A DNA stretch of 64,000 bases from Flavobacterium crocinum (GCF_003122385.1 NZ_CP029255.1:4836001-4900000); one strand, 5' to 3'. Counted from the first letter of the stretch, positions 9,393 through 19,275 are shown. Numbers and translations are program-made. The notes: generated by a model not told the origin, from the sequence alone.

Positions 9393-9995
9393 TTACGAAA
9401 TCAGTTTACTATAATCATCCTCTGTATCGATATCTACATTTCCTTTTTCAAATGAAATCGAGGCAGTGTCTTCTGAATGTTTTTTAATGAGTTTTTTTGC
9501 TCCTTCCTGTCCTGTTAAGTTCAATAATTCTTTAAAATATTTTTTATCGAATAAAACCGGAGTTCCCAAAGTTTCGGAATATGCTGAAGCGATAATTCCT
9601 TTTTTGGTTTTATCCTGTTCGATTATAAGATTTTCAAATATTAAATTCGTCACAAAAGGCTGATCGCAAACCGCAAAAATACATTGCTCACAATCGGGAT
9701 TTATGTTCAATAAATCACTTAATCCTTTGACAATTGAAGATGACATTCCGTTTTGCCAATCTGCATTTAAACAAATTTTTATTTCAGGAAAATTAAACTC
9801 TTTTTGGATCGTATCGTGGTTTGCACCTGTTACAACTAATATTAAAGCATTTTTGATCTTTAAAGCTTCGGAAATCGTGTTTTTTAAAAGTGTCGATTCT
9901 TTGTATTCCAGCAATTGTTTGGGACGGCCTAGTCTGGAAGAATTTCCAGCGGCCAAAATGATGATTCCTGTTTTATTTTGAAATTTATCTTTCAT
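9393..9995 (-). CDS. mocA: MocA-like molybdenum cofactor cytidylyltransferase
   Basis: This enzyme joins CMP from CTP to molybdopterin, giving the cytosine dinucleotide cofactor used by PaoABC-type enzymes. It is a single-domain nucleotidyltransferase of 200 residues. The nucleotide-binding motif IIILAAGNSSRLGRPKQ lies near the N-terminus, and the metal-binding CDQPFVT at about 115-121. I place the start at the ATG at 9995, which overlaps the end of the upstream xdhC-like gene by 11 bases. A frame five codons longer exists, but this start puts the catalytic motif at its normal distance. Translational coupling with the xdhC-like gene is likely. A GTP-using MobA is less likely given the PaoABC context. 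Confidence 0.82.
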   Translation of the reverse strand: MKDKFQNKTGIIILAAGNSSRLGRPKQLLEYKESTLLKNTISEALKIKNALILVVTGANHDTIQKEFNFPEIKICLNADWQNGMSSSIVKGLSDLLNINPDCEQCIFAVCDQPFVTNLIFENLIIEQDKTKKGIIASAYSETLGTPVLFDKKYFKELLNLTGQEGAKKLIKKHSEDTASISFEKGNVDIDTEDDYSKLIS

Positions 9996-11103
9996 ACGGC
10001 ACCTCATCATGAATTTTTCCTAATTTGTATTTTAAAGAAGTTCCAGTCTTTCCTGCTGAAAAAGCTTTAATTTCTGCTACAACAGATAAAGCAATTTCTT
10101 CTGAAGTTTCTGCTCCAATATCTAAACCAATCGGACTGTAGATGCGTTCCAATTGTTCGCCGTTAAGCTTTATTCCTTCATTTTCAAGATCATCCAACAT
10201 TCGGTTTAACTTGGTTTTAGGACCAAGAATTCCGATGTATTTACAATTGGTTTCCAAAAGCTGTTTTAGAACCGCTAAATCATATTTATAATTGTGGGTC
10301 ATTAAAACAAAATAAGTCTGCTCGTCAATTATAATATTTTCCAGAAATTGTTCGGACTTAGCAATCTGAACTGTATCTGCCTTTGGAAAACGCTTTTCTG
10401 TAGTATGTGTGGCACGTCCATCGCCAATAGTAATTTTCCAGCCCAATATAGAAGCCATTTTTACTAAAGGCTGTACATCATTTCCAGCTCCGGCAATTAC
10501 AAGAGAAATTGGCGGATTGATATATTCAATTAAAGCTTCGTTTTCAGTTTGAAGTTTTCTTACTATTGATATTTTGGTTTGCAACACTTCTTTCGCGTAA
10601 GCAATCAAATTTAAAACTTCGTCATTGTGATTTAAGACTGGACTGTCTTTTCTAAAAAATAGGGTCGTTCCTATTTGAAAAGCGTTTCTTTTGAGTGAAA
10701 AAACAGTAACAATTACGGCTTCTTTTCTTTCTAATTCTAATTGTTTTAAAAGCTTGATCGGATTATTCGATTCTTCATCATCAATATATTCAAAAAGGAT
10801 ATGAACAATTCCGTTACACCCCAACTGTAAACCTAGTTCAGCATCATCTTCATTACTGGTATTATAAGTTATAAGCTTGTTTTGTTTTTGATGAATGGCA
10901 AGCAATGCTTTTCGAAGAGCATCTCCTTCCAGACATCCGCCGCTTATTGCACCAGTTAGCTGGCCATCTTCTGTAACAAGCATACGAGCTCCAGGCTGAC
11001 GGTAAGAGGATCCTTCAACTTTAACCACTGTGGCCAGAGCTGTTTTCTTATCTTCCGATTTTGCTTTTGAATAGGCTTTAAGAATTTCGCTAATTTCTTT
11101 CAT
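9985..11103 (-). CDS. XdhC/CoxI family molybdenum cofactor maturation protein
   Basis: This 372-residue protein binds the molybdenum cofactor, protects its sulfurated form and inserts it into the large subunit; E. coli PaoD is the counterpart. The N-terminal XdhC_CoxI domain (about 10-90) has the motifs GSSYRQPGARMLV and GAISGGCLEGDA. The C-terminal XdhC Rossmann domain (about 200-345) shows VIAGAGNDVQPLVKMA and the MTHNYKYDLAVLKQLL helix. Full two-domain length suggests a complete protein. It is first in a two-gene unit with the mocA-like gene and has its own promoter (TTG-N20-TAATTTTG) just upstream, so it is separate from the regulator gene before it. Confidence 0.88.
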   Translation of the reverse strand: MKEISEILKAYSKAKSEDKKTALATVVKVEGSSYRQPGARMLVTEDGQLTGAISGGCLEGDALRKALLAIHQKQNKLITYNTSNEDDAELGLQLGCNGIVHILFEYIDDEESNNPIKLLKQLELERKEAVIVTVFSLKRNAFQIGTTLFFRKDSPVLNHNDEVLNLIAYAKEVLQTKISIVRKLQTENEALIEYINPPISLVIAGAGNDVQPLVKMASILGWKITIGDGRATHTTEKRFPKADTVQIAKSEQFLENIIIDEQTYFVLMTHNYKYDLAVLKQLLETNCKYIGILGPKTKLNRMLDDLENEGIKLNGEQLERIYSPIGLDIGAETSEEIALSVVAEIKAFSAGKTGTSLKYKLGKIHDEVPYER

Positions 11104-11122
11104 AAAAAATACTATTACCTAC

Positions 11123-11153
11123 CAAAATTAATATTGAAACCCTTAGCAGGCAA
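11123..11153 (-). promoter_or_regulatory. Promoter of the xdhC-mocA unit
   Basis: Read on the minus strand: TTG (11153-11151), a 20-base spacer, and TAATTTTG (11130-11123). This is a full match to the Bacteroidota sigma pattern TTG-N19/20-TAnnTTTG. It would give a leader of roughly 15 bases before the ATG at 11103. Confidence 0.65.
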
Positions 11154-11181
11154 TTATAAAAATACAAAAAAGCTTTAGAAG

Positions 11182-11952
11182 TTAAATAATTCCCATTGCA
11201 AAAGCGGTCTGCACTGCCTCTGCTGTATTGGTCACCTTTAATTTTTCAATAATATTTTGTCTGTGTCGACGAACAGTGTAGACTGAAATATGCATTTCGG
11301 AGGCAATTTGCTCACTTTTATTTCCTTTTGCTACACTGCTTAAAACTTCTATTTCTCTTTTGGACAGTATGGTTTCTGAATTGTTTTTATACTTTTCAGA
11401 TTCAATAACTTCTCCTGTCTGAATATTGATGATTTTTCCATCAATTCCGGTTCTGGATTGTAAATCTGTTGACGGAAGATACAAACACAAGGCAAGTGAA
11501 ATACTTCCGTTGCTGAATGTTTTAAGGTAAATCGTTCGATGATTAATATAAATATTTTTTTCTGCAGTACTTTTCATTCGAAGACGGCTGAAAGTACTGT
11601 AATTACTATATTCTTCTTTCGGAATACCTTTTAAAAACTGATAAAAATTGAGTTCTAAAACATGACGTTCTAATAAATCATCTGCAATTATTTTTGTAAA
11701 AATACATTCTTCAAAAGCCGAATCAATTACAGATTTTTCATCCGGAAGTCCGAAAACGGCACCAAAACTTCCTGCATATATATAACTGCAGTCGGCCTGA
11801 TAATCGGACAGAACAGCTACACATTGTTCAATCTTTACATAATTGGCCACAAACTGTTTGTACATTTCGATATCATTAGATTCTTCAACCTCAAATTTTT
11901 GTTCTAAAAATGTGGTCATTAATTGATTTTCGATTGAAGGATTTTGTGACAT
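11182..11952 (-). CDS. LuxR-type transcriptional regulator with PAS-like sensor region
   Basis: This 256-residue DNA-binding regulator has a LuxR helix-turn-helix at its C-terminus (about 193-256), with the signature LSKREIEVLSSVAKGNKSEQ and a recognition helix around VYTVRRHRQNIIEKL. The N-terminal 150 residues form an alpha/beta region like the PAS-type domains common in Bacteroidota LuxR proteins. There is no phosphoacceptor receiver domain, so it probably senses a small molecule or redox state. It sits between the molybdenum maturation genes and a divergent DUF1349 lipoprotein gene, and either could be its target. The xdhC-like gene downstream has its own promoter, so cotranscription is not required. 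Confidence 0.8.
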   Translation of the reverse strand: MSQNPSIENQLMTTFLEQKFEVEESNDIEMYKQFVANYVKIEQCVAVLSDYQADCSYIYAGSFGAVFGLPDEKSVIDSAFEECIFTKIIADDLLERHVLELNFYQFLKGIPKEEYSNYSTFSRLRMKSTAEKNIYINHRTIYLKTFSNGSISLALCLYLPSTDLQSRTGIDGKIINIQTGEVIESEKYKNNSETILSKREIEVLSSVAKGNKSEQIASEMHISVYTVRRHRQNIIEKLKVTNTAEAVQTAFAMGII

Positions 11953-11981
11953 TGAGAATTGTAATTGGTTAATTTTACGTA

Positions 11982-12012
11982 TTGCCTTTCTTTGGAAGCA
12001 ACACTATTTTTG
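11982..12012 (+). promoter_or_regulatory. Promoter of the DUF1349 lipoprotein gene
   Basis: TTG at 11982-11984, a 20-base spacer, and TATTTTTG at 12005-12012, a full match to the flavobacterial consensus. The predicted leader before the ATG at 12054 is about 35 bases. Confidence 0.65.
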
Positions 12013-12053
12013 GAAAACTAAAAATATCACATTCTATCCCAAAAAAATAATTT

Positions 12054-12803
12054 ATGAAAACAATTTTTTATAGCGCTATTACTATTTTGAGTCTTTCTGT
12101 ATTATCAGGCTGTAATAACAAAAATGAAACTGCAAAAACAACAATGAAAGAAGAAACAAAATTAGATTCTGCAATTGTTAATGGTTTACCATGTGATATT
12201 AAGTTATCAAACATACATTTTACTAAAGCAATAAATGGCGCTGATACCTTAATTAAAAAAGAAGCAAAAGAGAAAATCATCTTTAAAGCCGGAGAAAAAT
12301 CAGATTATTTCTCTGATCCTGACGGAAAATTATCCAATACCACCGCTCCAATGCTTTTATCAAAAGTAGACAATACCAAACCTTTTACGCTTACCGCTAA
12401 AGTTACTCCTGAATTTACTGAAAAGGGACTTTATAATGCCGGAGTTCTATACATTTATGCAAATGACAGCTTTTATCAGAAATTCTGTTTTGAACAGGAC
12501 GAAAGAGGCAATCACAGAATTGTAACGGTACGTACCATAGAAACTTCTGATGACAATAATCATGATGTTGTAAAAGAACCTTCAGTCTACATGAAAATCT
12601 CTTCTGATACCAAAACGGTTGCGAGTTATTATTCATTAGATAAAAAGAACTGGCAAATGGTGCGTTTATATAAAAACAATTATCCAAAAGAAATTTGGGT
12701 TGGAATTAGCACACAATGTCCTGTAGATAAAGGAACTCAAAGTATTTTTGAAGAAATTAATCTGGAAGAAAAAAGTGTTTCTGATTTTCGTTTAGGAATA
12801 TAA
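12054..12803 (+). CDS. DUF1349 domain lipoprotein
   Basis: This 249-residue protein has a lipoprotein signal: a hydrophobic helix ending in the lipobox LSGC, with the lipidated cysteine at residue 20. The mature part (about 45-245) matches DUF1349, a concanavalin-like beta-sandwich. Typical segments are FTLTAKVTPEFTEKGLYNAGVL and SYYSLDKKNWQMVRLY. The family is often attached to carbohydrate-active enzymes but has no settled function; it may bind a sugar or a surface ligand. The gene has its own promoter and is divergent from the LuxR regulator. It is not linked by spacing to the next gene. Confidence 0.8.
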   Translation: MKTIFYSAITILSLSVLSGCNNKNETAKTTMKEETKLDSAIVNGLPCDIKLSNIHFTKAINGADTLIKKEAKEKIIFKAGEKSDYFSDPDGKLSNTTAPMLLSKVDNTKPFTLTAKVTPEFTEKGLYNAGVLYIYANDSFYQKFCFEQDERGNHRIVTVRTIETSDDNNHDVVKEPSVYMKISSDTKTVASYYSLDKKNWQMVRLYKNNYPKEIWVGISTQCPVDKGTQSIFEEINLEEKSVSDFRLGI

Positions 12804-12962
12804 CTTTTATTTAATAGAGCAGTTTTTATAAGTCTGTTTCTGTACTCTTTATTATTATTAAGATAATCATTTTTTCAAACTGATGTATGATTTATATGAC
12901 TAAGTTTTGTATTTTTATCTTTAGCAAAATGAATATATTACCTAACTTTAATAACAAACTAC

Positions 12963-13295
12963 ATGGGAAAATTTGTAATTACGACCAGAGCCAACGGAGA
13001 GTTTCAATTTAATTTAAAAGCTGGTAATGGCCAGACTATTTTAACAAGCGAAGGTTATACCACAAAAGCAGCTTGTAATAATGGTATTGAATCTGTAAAA
13101 AACAATGCAGCTGATGACAATCGTTATGATAGAAAAGAAGCTAAAAACGGAAAACCGTATTTTAATCTAAAAGCTGGAAATGGACAAATTATTGGTTCAA
13201 GCGAAATGTACGAAAGTGTTGCCGCTAGAGAAAACGGAATCGAATCTGTAAAGAAAAATGCTCCTGATGCGACTATAGATGATCAAACATCATAA
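12963..13295 (+). CDS. YegP-like protein with two DUF1508 repeats
   Basis: This small protein of 110 residues consists almost entirely of two tandem DUF1508 units (about 1-50 and 51-105). Each contains a FNLKAGNGQ strand, a SE-x-Y turn and the helix ending NGIESVKKNA. E. coli YegP has the same two-repeat design, and its function is unknown. There is no signal peptide, so it is cytoplasmic. It stands alone between the lipoprotein gene and a bidirectional terminator. Confidence 0.88.
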   Translation: MGKFVITTRANGEFQFNLKAGNGQTILTSEGYTTKAACNNGIESVKNNAADDNRYDRKEAKNGKPYFNLKAGNGQIIGSSEMYESVAARENGIESVKKNAPDATIDDQTS

Positions 13296-13312
13296 ATCGA
13301 AGTTTAAAATAT

Positions 13313-13347
13313 AAAAACGAAGCGAGGTTTTGAGCCTCGCTTTTTTT
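13313..13347. terminator. Bidirectional intrinsic terminator
   Basis: Stem AGCGAGG (13321-13327) and CCTCGCT (13335-13341) with a seven-base loop, an A-rich run before it and seven T after it. It lies between the convergent YegP-like gene and the type IX cargo gene and can serve both. Confidence 0.88.
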
Positions 13348-14599
13348 ATTTGTTCTCCTTGCTGATATAGAGATATCCTGTTCTTCGCTTTGTTTTGCCT
13401 GCACTTTCATATTCTAAAATATAAAAATAAGTTCCATCCGGCAAACCTTCATTTTTCTTAACAGTATCACGACCTTCCGAATAACCTCTAAACATATTAT
13501 CACTCTCATTATACGATTTGGCATCGTATACTTTTACACCCCAGCGGTTATAAATTTCGACTTTATTATTTGGAAAATTATCAATTCCTTTAATGTGAAA
13601 AGTATCATTTATTCCATCTCCATTGGGAGAAACAGCATTATAAATTACAATTTCATTAGATGGAGGTTCTGGATTTGCCTTTTTTACTAGTGCTATTGTA
13701 AAAATACTATAACCGCTGACCTGAGTAGTCACTAATTTCGTATACTCAGCTCCTGTAAGAAGATCTGTGGTTACTCCTTTTTCGTTAATCCACTTAGATG
13801 TTGGAGCATCCCATCTTACTATTGCCAATTCTGTATCATTACTTTCCTGAAAAAAAATGGCAGGCGTTGTATTTTTGTCCAAAGTAAGACTCAAAACTGC
13901 TTTATCTGTTCCTTGTTCTTGTGTCAAATTCCAATATTCAGCTTCATCTATTGTGACGATACTTTCTTCTTTACTGGTATAAGGATGAATATTACCAATA
14001 GTTTCAAAGAAATACTCGGTTGTATAAGTATTATCAGGATTGCTGTTTGCATCATTGAGAGAGGGTCTGTAATACACATCATCTCCAATAGGAAATTCAA
14101 ATTTTTCAGCGCCTATTTTTTCTACCCTACCATCAACAAAACTTAAATTACTGGTATCTGAATGGGAGGTATTTGCATTAAAAATCATTTTTCCTGCATC
14201 ATTAGAGCCATCTACAATTCCGTTCTTAAATGAAGCAAGTTTATTAATAACAACAGTAGTTTTTAAGGAAAAAGGAAACTTACTGGAAATGTTATTGAAT
14301 TCTACATTCTGAAATTCTGAAATGGATCCCCCTTCTATTATTTGATTGGAATTACCAATAAAAAAAGTTTTTCCATTCGATAAATCACTATAAGTAAACA
14401 GGCCGTCATTTTTAAAATCTGAATAGGCATAAAAATTTCCATTGTGCAAAATATCCCCACTAGCTTTATTATCAAAAGCAAAAAAGGTCGAAAAATCAGT
14501 ATTGGGTTCAATTGTTAACACGCCTGTATTGACAGTTTGTGAAAAAACTTTCCCAAAACAAAAAATTAAAATTATACCAAATTTTATCTGCATCTTCAT
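13346..14599 (-). CDS. Type IX secretion cargo with gliding-motility type B C-terminal domain
   Basis: This 417-residue exported protein has a Sec signal at 1-20 (ending GKVFSQ). A beta-rich middle region with no recognised enzyme motif follows. A roughly 90-residue gliding motility-associated C-terminal domain closes it, with NAVSPNGDGINDTFHIKGI, EIYNRWGVKVYD and GTYFYILEY. This domain is the type B signal that directs proteins through the type IX secretion system and onto the cell surface. The passenger may be an adhesin, which is inference. It is the only gene in the 13-28 kb surface cluster that shows this signal. Confidence 0.85.
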   Translation of the reverse strand: MKMQIKFGIILIFCFGKVFSQTVNTGVLTIEPNTDFSTFFAFDNKASGDILHNGNFYAYSDFKNDGLFTYSDLSNGKTFFIGNSNQIIEGGSISEFQNVEFNNISSKFPFSLKTTVVINKLASFKNGIVDGSNDAGKMIFNANTSHSDTSNLSFVDGRVEKIGAEKFEFPIGDDVYYRPSLNDANSNPDNTYTTEYFFETIGNIHPYTSKEESIVTIDEAEYWNLTQEQGTDKAVLSLTLDKNTTPAIFFQESNDTELAIVRWDAPTSKWINEKGVTTDLLTGAEYTKLVTTQVSGYSIFTIALVKKANPEPPSNEIVIYNAVSPNGDGINDTFHIKGIDNFPNNKVEIYNRWGVKVYDAKSYNESDNMFRGYSEGRDTVKKNEGLPDGTYFYILEYESAGKTKRRTGYLYISKENK

Positions 14600-14757
14600 A
14601 GAATCAATTTTTAAAATGATAATTCAAATTATTTTTTACTAAACATTTTCTCCACTAATTTTTCTAAACCGGTAGAGTCTAAGATCCATTTCAAAAGCTA
14701 CTTGACTAAGTTTTTTAAATTTGTTGTGTTTGTACTCAGCTTTTAATTTCCCATTTT

Positions 14758-17700
14758 TTAGTTACTCACATACCAGGAAGTTCCATCAGAAATCACAGTT
14801 ATATGATCATTAATTCCCGTTGAATCAAGAAGAATGCTTGTGCTTCCTGCGATAGGTCCTCCAGAAATAGCAGAGGCAGGCCAGCTTCCGTCAAATTTTT
14901 CAGAGGCGGAAGATGTTTTAACTGTAACTGAACTAGTATTAATGATGCTTGTTTTAATCATCAGTACCCGGCCTGTATTTGCAGCCGCAGACGGCAATGT
15001 AATGGTATTTGCAGGACTGCTGCCAGAAGGAACAACTAACATGTAGTCGTTCGTTTTTACTGCATAACTGCCAGTAGCAATAGCAACTTTCACTACTTGT
15101 GACCCCTGTACATCCAAATCTGCGTTAGGAGTGGGGTTATTGATACCTACTTTGGCTCTGCCTGTGCCTGTGTTGTCATCATTAATAAACAATCCTCTGT
15201 TTGTTTGGTTATTGCGATTGGTAAAGAAGCGATACCCACCATTGAACATACCTGTAAATTGGTTTGCTGCTGTAGATGAAATAATTGTGCTACCACCAGA
15301 AGCATCAGCCAAAATTGTTGCACCATTATATCCTGTTGGTATAGTAGCATATATCCCCATTACCAGTGCATTATTAGCACTAGTAATTGAGTTATTTTGG
15401 CCTATTATTGTTGAAGCAGTAGAACCGGTAATAGTATTAGTTTGACCTAGTGCATTTGAAAAACTACTACTGTTAATATGGTTTGCTCCCCCGGCTGTAA
15501 AAGATGAAACAGCAGCGGCGACATCACCTATATAATTACCATTGCCCGCTGCAATACTATAGGTACTGCCATTCGTAATTATATTGCCACCACCCATGGC
15601 TACATTACCAGTACCAGAACTAGTGTTTCCAGTTCCCATAGCTATAGTTGAATTACCATCAGTAGTGTTTCCAGATCCCAAAGCTACAGATCCCTGTGGA
15701 GTAGCAGCTGTACCAGCTGTAGTATAATTCATAATATTTTGTGACCCTAACGCAACTGAATTTTGAGAGTAGATCTTATTAGCATTTCCTGCCGCAAAAG
15801 AACCAACGCCAGGGGTTCCTCCTCCAATTGGAGTCGCAGTTGAATAGATATTATTGTTTACTCCAAATAACGCCGAATTACCAGATCCCGCATCAATTAT
15901 ATTTTTATTACCTGCGGCAAAAGAACTATTTCCACCTGCAGTAGTACTGTTACTTCCAAATGCAGCACTATAACTTCCACTGGCTATTGCAACGCCTGCG
16001 GCAAATGCATAACCACCATTGGCACTAGCAGTAGCACCGCCAAATGCAGTATTGTAACCAACAGGAGTTGCTCCGCCTGAACTTGCCGTTGCTCCATTAC
16101 CATAAGCAAACGAACCAGTTGCTGAAGCAACGCTATTAGTACCTCCCGCAAAAGAGTATTGACCAATCGTTCCTGTTGTACTTGTACCGGTTCTTACCGA
16201 ACCCAATACTTGTAGTTCGGCTACAAGAGGGCTTTGTATATTAATACCTATTTTACCTATACCGATTGTACCATTTATACCTGTGCCAAATAAGGTATTA
16301 CCAATATTTAATTCGTTGCTGACAGCAGCGCTGGAAGGGTTTATATTATTGCTACTCGAGCCACCAATCATAATATTGTTGTTGCCATTAATTGTTTTAC
16401 CTGCGTTAGGACCAAGTGCGGTGTTATAACTACCCCCAGCACTAGCGGTAAGCGCATTAGCGCCAATTGCCACATTATAGACCCCAGTAAGAGCTGTGCT
16501 AGCATTATTCATTGCACTTATCCCTATTGCTGTATTGTTGCTGCCGGTATTGACAGTTACCGCAGTAGTATTACTGCCAGCCATTGCCAAATAGCCTACT
16601 GCTGTATTTCTGCCATCAGTAGAGTTACCGATTTTTGCCAATGCATAAGAGCCTACAGCTGTATTAGCAACACTGTTTGTCGATATATTAATAGTATTAA
16701 AGCCAACAGCAGTGTTCTCTCCTGTACCACTATTAAGTGCTGTGAGTGCATTGGTACCCATAGCTGTATTGTTGTTAATAGTAGTTGCAATTGGTACGCT
16801 TAGAAGTGCCTGATAACCAAAAGAGGTATTATTTGTAGTAAGCAAGCCAGATTGGACTTTGTTGACCTTGAACATTAAAGGCTGGGCATCGTTAGTACCC
16901 AGATAATTAGTACCCACAGTTGTACCTAAGTTACCTACCAACGTCCATACGGGTAAATTAGGAAAGGTAATTGTTCGTAAAAGACCCGTTGAAGGGTTAG
17001 CTAATACTAAATTATCTGTAACATCAGTAGTTGCTTGCAAGCCCGCAATTGCTAATGTATTAGTAGCACCATTGGTAGTAATAGTTGTGGTTGGGTTAAC
17101 TAATGTGCCACCTAATTGCACATTGCCATTAGTCGCTGTTAAGCCATTGTTTGCAGAAGTTAGTACAGGAACTGCAGGTATTGTTGCTATGCCGTTTACA
17201 GTTGATATTAAACTTCCGTTTGTGGCTGTTAAGGTATTGGTTGTAGTAGCCGGAGCACTATTTACAACAACAACATCGCCGGTAGCATTTATACCTAGCG
17301 TTGCAACACTTGTCGCTGTTGCTGGGCTTGTTGATGTTAAATTGCTTAGCCTAAGTCCCGATGTATTTGCTGCAGCAGATTTAACTTCAAATGTGTTGCC
17401 CGGATTGTTGGTATTGATACCGATACTGGCTGTACCAATGGCACTATTTATCGCTTTACCAAATAAGGCGTTACCTATGTTCATCTCATTACTTTTATTT
17501 GGGCCAGAAGCATCTATCCTATAGCTGGTACTTCCACCTATCAAGATATTACTGGAACCATTTAACAATCCCTGGCCTACACCTGCACCTATAGCTATAT
17601 TTTGATTGCCAGTCTCAATTGAAAGATTACCGGCACCTATGGCTATGTTATTCCAACCACTAGTAAGGGCTCCAATATTCTCAACACCCATAGCTACATT

Positions 17701-19026
17701 ATAACTACCAGAAGTAAGACCCTGAAAATTTTGAAAACCTGTAGCCGTATTGTAAGTGCCATCACTAAGAGCAGAGAGGCTATTGCTGCCCATAGCTGTA
17801 TTAAATTGACCCGTAGCAGAAGGATTTAATGAACTGTTACCCAATGAGGTATTATTTTGCGCTATGTGACCTGCATAATTATCATTTATGCGGAAAAATA
17901 ATGGTTGATCATCGGTGGTTCCTAAAAAGTTATTAGCCGGGTTTGTACCTGCATTTCCTTTTAACAGCCAGCCGTTGTTTAAAATTGAGCGGTCAATTGT
18001 TGATAAAACACCAGATGAATTCACAACTACTATATTATCAGTACCAGTAGGGCTTGCCGATTGTAAGCCTGCAACTGCCAATGTATTGGTAGCATCAGTA
18101 GTTATTGTTGTTGGTTTTATTAATGCACCGTCTAATTGCACATTTCCACTAGTTGCTGTCAAGCCATTGTTTGCTGAAATGAGTATAGGAACTTCAGGTG
18201 TTGTTTCTACGCCATTTACAGTTGATACTAGCTTGCCATCTGTAGCTGTTAAGGTGTTGCTATTGATGATATTGACAGCAGTTCCAGTCACGTCGTTTAC
18301 TGTTGTAGTCAAAGTATTTCCAGTTGAAGTGTTGGATACAGTTGTTGCCGTAACAGAACTATTAACAACAACTACATCACCAGCAGCATTTACTCCAATT
18401 GTTGCTCCAGTTGAGGCTGGGCTAGCAGATGTTAAATTAGTCAGTCTAAGTCCAGAAGTATTAGCCGCTGTTGAATTAATTTCTAATGTGCTTGCCGGTG
18501 CAACTGTACCTATACCGATATTGCCAGATGACGCAATACGCATTCTTTCGGTGTTGTAAGTTCTAAATGATAAATCCTGATTATCTGTAGTCCCCAAGAA
18601 GTTCGTTGCAGGATCAGTTCCAGCATTCCCCAATATATGCCAGTCGTTTGGCGATAATGTACTAATGGCTATTTTTTTAACTGAAAAGTCACTTGGATCC
18701 CATGTAAGCACATCGTCAGTCAATTCTCCGTCAAAAGGTGTATCCAATTTTAATACAGGTAATGTGGTGCTGCCCCCGTTGCTAATATACAAGCGAGAAT
18801 AATCAACCGGCTTAAAACTTGACGTATCTATTACCCCTATGGCTACATTTCCGTTGGTGTTTTTATTAAATAGATTAGATCCAACCTGAAACCATTTGCT
18901 TGGATCTACATAAATAATTGTACCCTTATTATCAACCACTCTTATGCCCTTGTTCTGAGCCAAAAGCACACAAGGGAATAAAAGAGACAACAATATTACT
19001 AAATACTTATTCATTTTTTTAATCAT
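14758..19026 (-). CDS. Giant modular tail-fibre/adhesin-like surface protein
   Basis: A 1422-residue protein with a Sec signal (cleavage near LLAQ). Its low-complexity body is rich in Thr, Asn, Ser, Gly and Ala. Three tracts of short YadA-head-like repeats (forms of NTAIGxNAL, SVALGSGN) lie at about 390-480, 770-860 and 990-1260. Between them are modules of the type LVSTVNGV...NGLTA...NVQLGG...TTITTDATNTL. The last 105 residues form a beta-rich cap ending SDGTSWYVSN, like caps on phage tail-fibre proteins. I see no type IX C-terminal domain and no autotransporter barrel, so surface attachment is unexplained. Near the N-terminus VVDNKGTI also occurs in the 246-residue neighbour. Probable adhesion or surface-coat role; no enzyme motif. 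Confidence 0.75.
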   Translation of the reverse strand: MIKKMNKYLVILLSLLFPCVLLAQNKGIRVVDNKGTIIYVDPSKWFQVGSNLFNKNTNGNVAIGVIDTSSFKPVDYSRLYISNGGSTTLPVLKLDTPFDGELTDDVLTWDPSDFSVKKIAISTLSPNDWHILGNAGTDPATNFLGTTDNQDLSFRTYNTERMRIASSGNIGIGTVAPASTLEINSTAANTSGLRLTNLTSASPASTGATIGVNAAGDVVVVNSSVTATTVSNTSTGNTLTTTVNDVTGTAVNIINSNTLTATDGKLVSTVNGVETTPEVPILISANNGLTATSGNVQLDGALIKPTTITTDATNTLAVAGLQSASPTGTDNIVVVNSSGVLSTIDRSILNNGWLLKGNAGTNPANNFLGTTDDQPLFFRINDNYAGHIAQNNTSLGNSSLNPSATGQFNTAMGSNSLSALSDGTYNTATGFQNFQGLTSGSYNVAMGVENIGALTSGWNNIAIGAGNLSIETGNQNIAIGAGVGQGLLNGSSNILIGGSTSYRIDASGPNKSNEMNIGNALFGKAINSAIGTASIGINTNNPGNTFEVKSAAANTSGLRLSNLTSTSPATATSVATLGINATGDVVVVNSAPATTTNTLTATNGSLISTVNGIATIPAVPVLTSANNGLTATNGNVQLGGTLVNPTTTITTNGATNTLAIAGLQATTDVTDNLVLANPSTGLLRTITFPNLPVWTLVGNLGTTVGTNYLGTNDAQPLMFKVNKVQSGLLTTNNTSFGYQALLSVPIATTINNNTAMGTNALTALNSGTGENTAVGFNTINISTNSVANTAVGSYALAKIGNSTDGRNTAVGYLAMAGSNTTAVTVNTGSNNTAIGISAMNNASTALTGVYNVAIGANALTASAGGSYNTALGPNAGKTINGNNNIMIGGSSSNNINPSSAAVSNELNIGNTLFGTGINGTIGIGKIGINIQSPLVAELQVLGSVRTGTSTTGTIGQYSFAGGTNSVASATGSFAYGNGATASSGGATPVGYNTAFGGATASANGGYAFAAGVAIASGSYSAAFGSNSTTAGGNSSFAAGNKNIIDAGSGNSALFGVNNNIYSTATPIGGGTPGVGSFAAGNANKIYSQNSVALGSQNIMNYTTAGTAATPQGSVALGSGNTTDGNSTIAMGTGNTSSGTGNVAMGGGNIITNGSTYSIAAGNGNYIGDVAAAVSSFTAGGANHINSSSFSNALGQTNTITGSTASTIIGQNNSITSANNALVMGIYATIPTGYNGATILADASGGSTIISSTAANQFTGMFNGGYRFFTNRNNQTNRGLFINDDNTGTGRAKVGINNPTPNADLDVQGSQVVKVAIATGSYAVKTNDYMLVVPSGSSPANTITLPSAAANTGRVLMIKTSIINTSSVTVKTSSASEKFDGSWPASAISGGPIAGSTSILLDSTGINDHITVISDGTSWYVSN

Positions 19027-19188
19027 TTAATTGGAGTACTATTTTTTGGGTACCCCTAGTTCTATATTACACTAAAAACCTCGAAAACATTCTGCGGAAA
19101 AAACGCCAGACGCATTGAAAAAATCCTTTATAAAACAAACTGCACAATTAAAGTTATAATTGGATATCAATTTATTATTACTTTTTAT

Positions 19189-19240
19189 AATCACTTTTAC
19201 CTCTCTTGCCTTACAATATGCAGAGAGATAAAAGTGATTT
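19189..19240 (-). terminator. Hairpin after the 246-residue surface protein gene
   Basis: Long stem AATCACTTTTA-CTCTC facing GAGAG-TAAAAGTGATT (about 16 pairs with one bulge) around a 16-base loop. It lies downstream of the minus-strand gene ending at 19276. There is no strong T run, so it may stabilise the RNA end rather than terminate. The rest of 19027-19275 shows nothing else. Confidence 0.55.
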
Positions 19241-19275
19241 CATACTACTCTAATTATTGCTTTTTGAGCATTTAA

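Noticed and set aside
9205..9414. Small plus-strand frame over the desulfurase end and repeat segment
   Set aside because: It overlaps the true desulfurase frame and runs through low-complexity repeat sequence.
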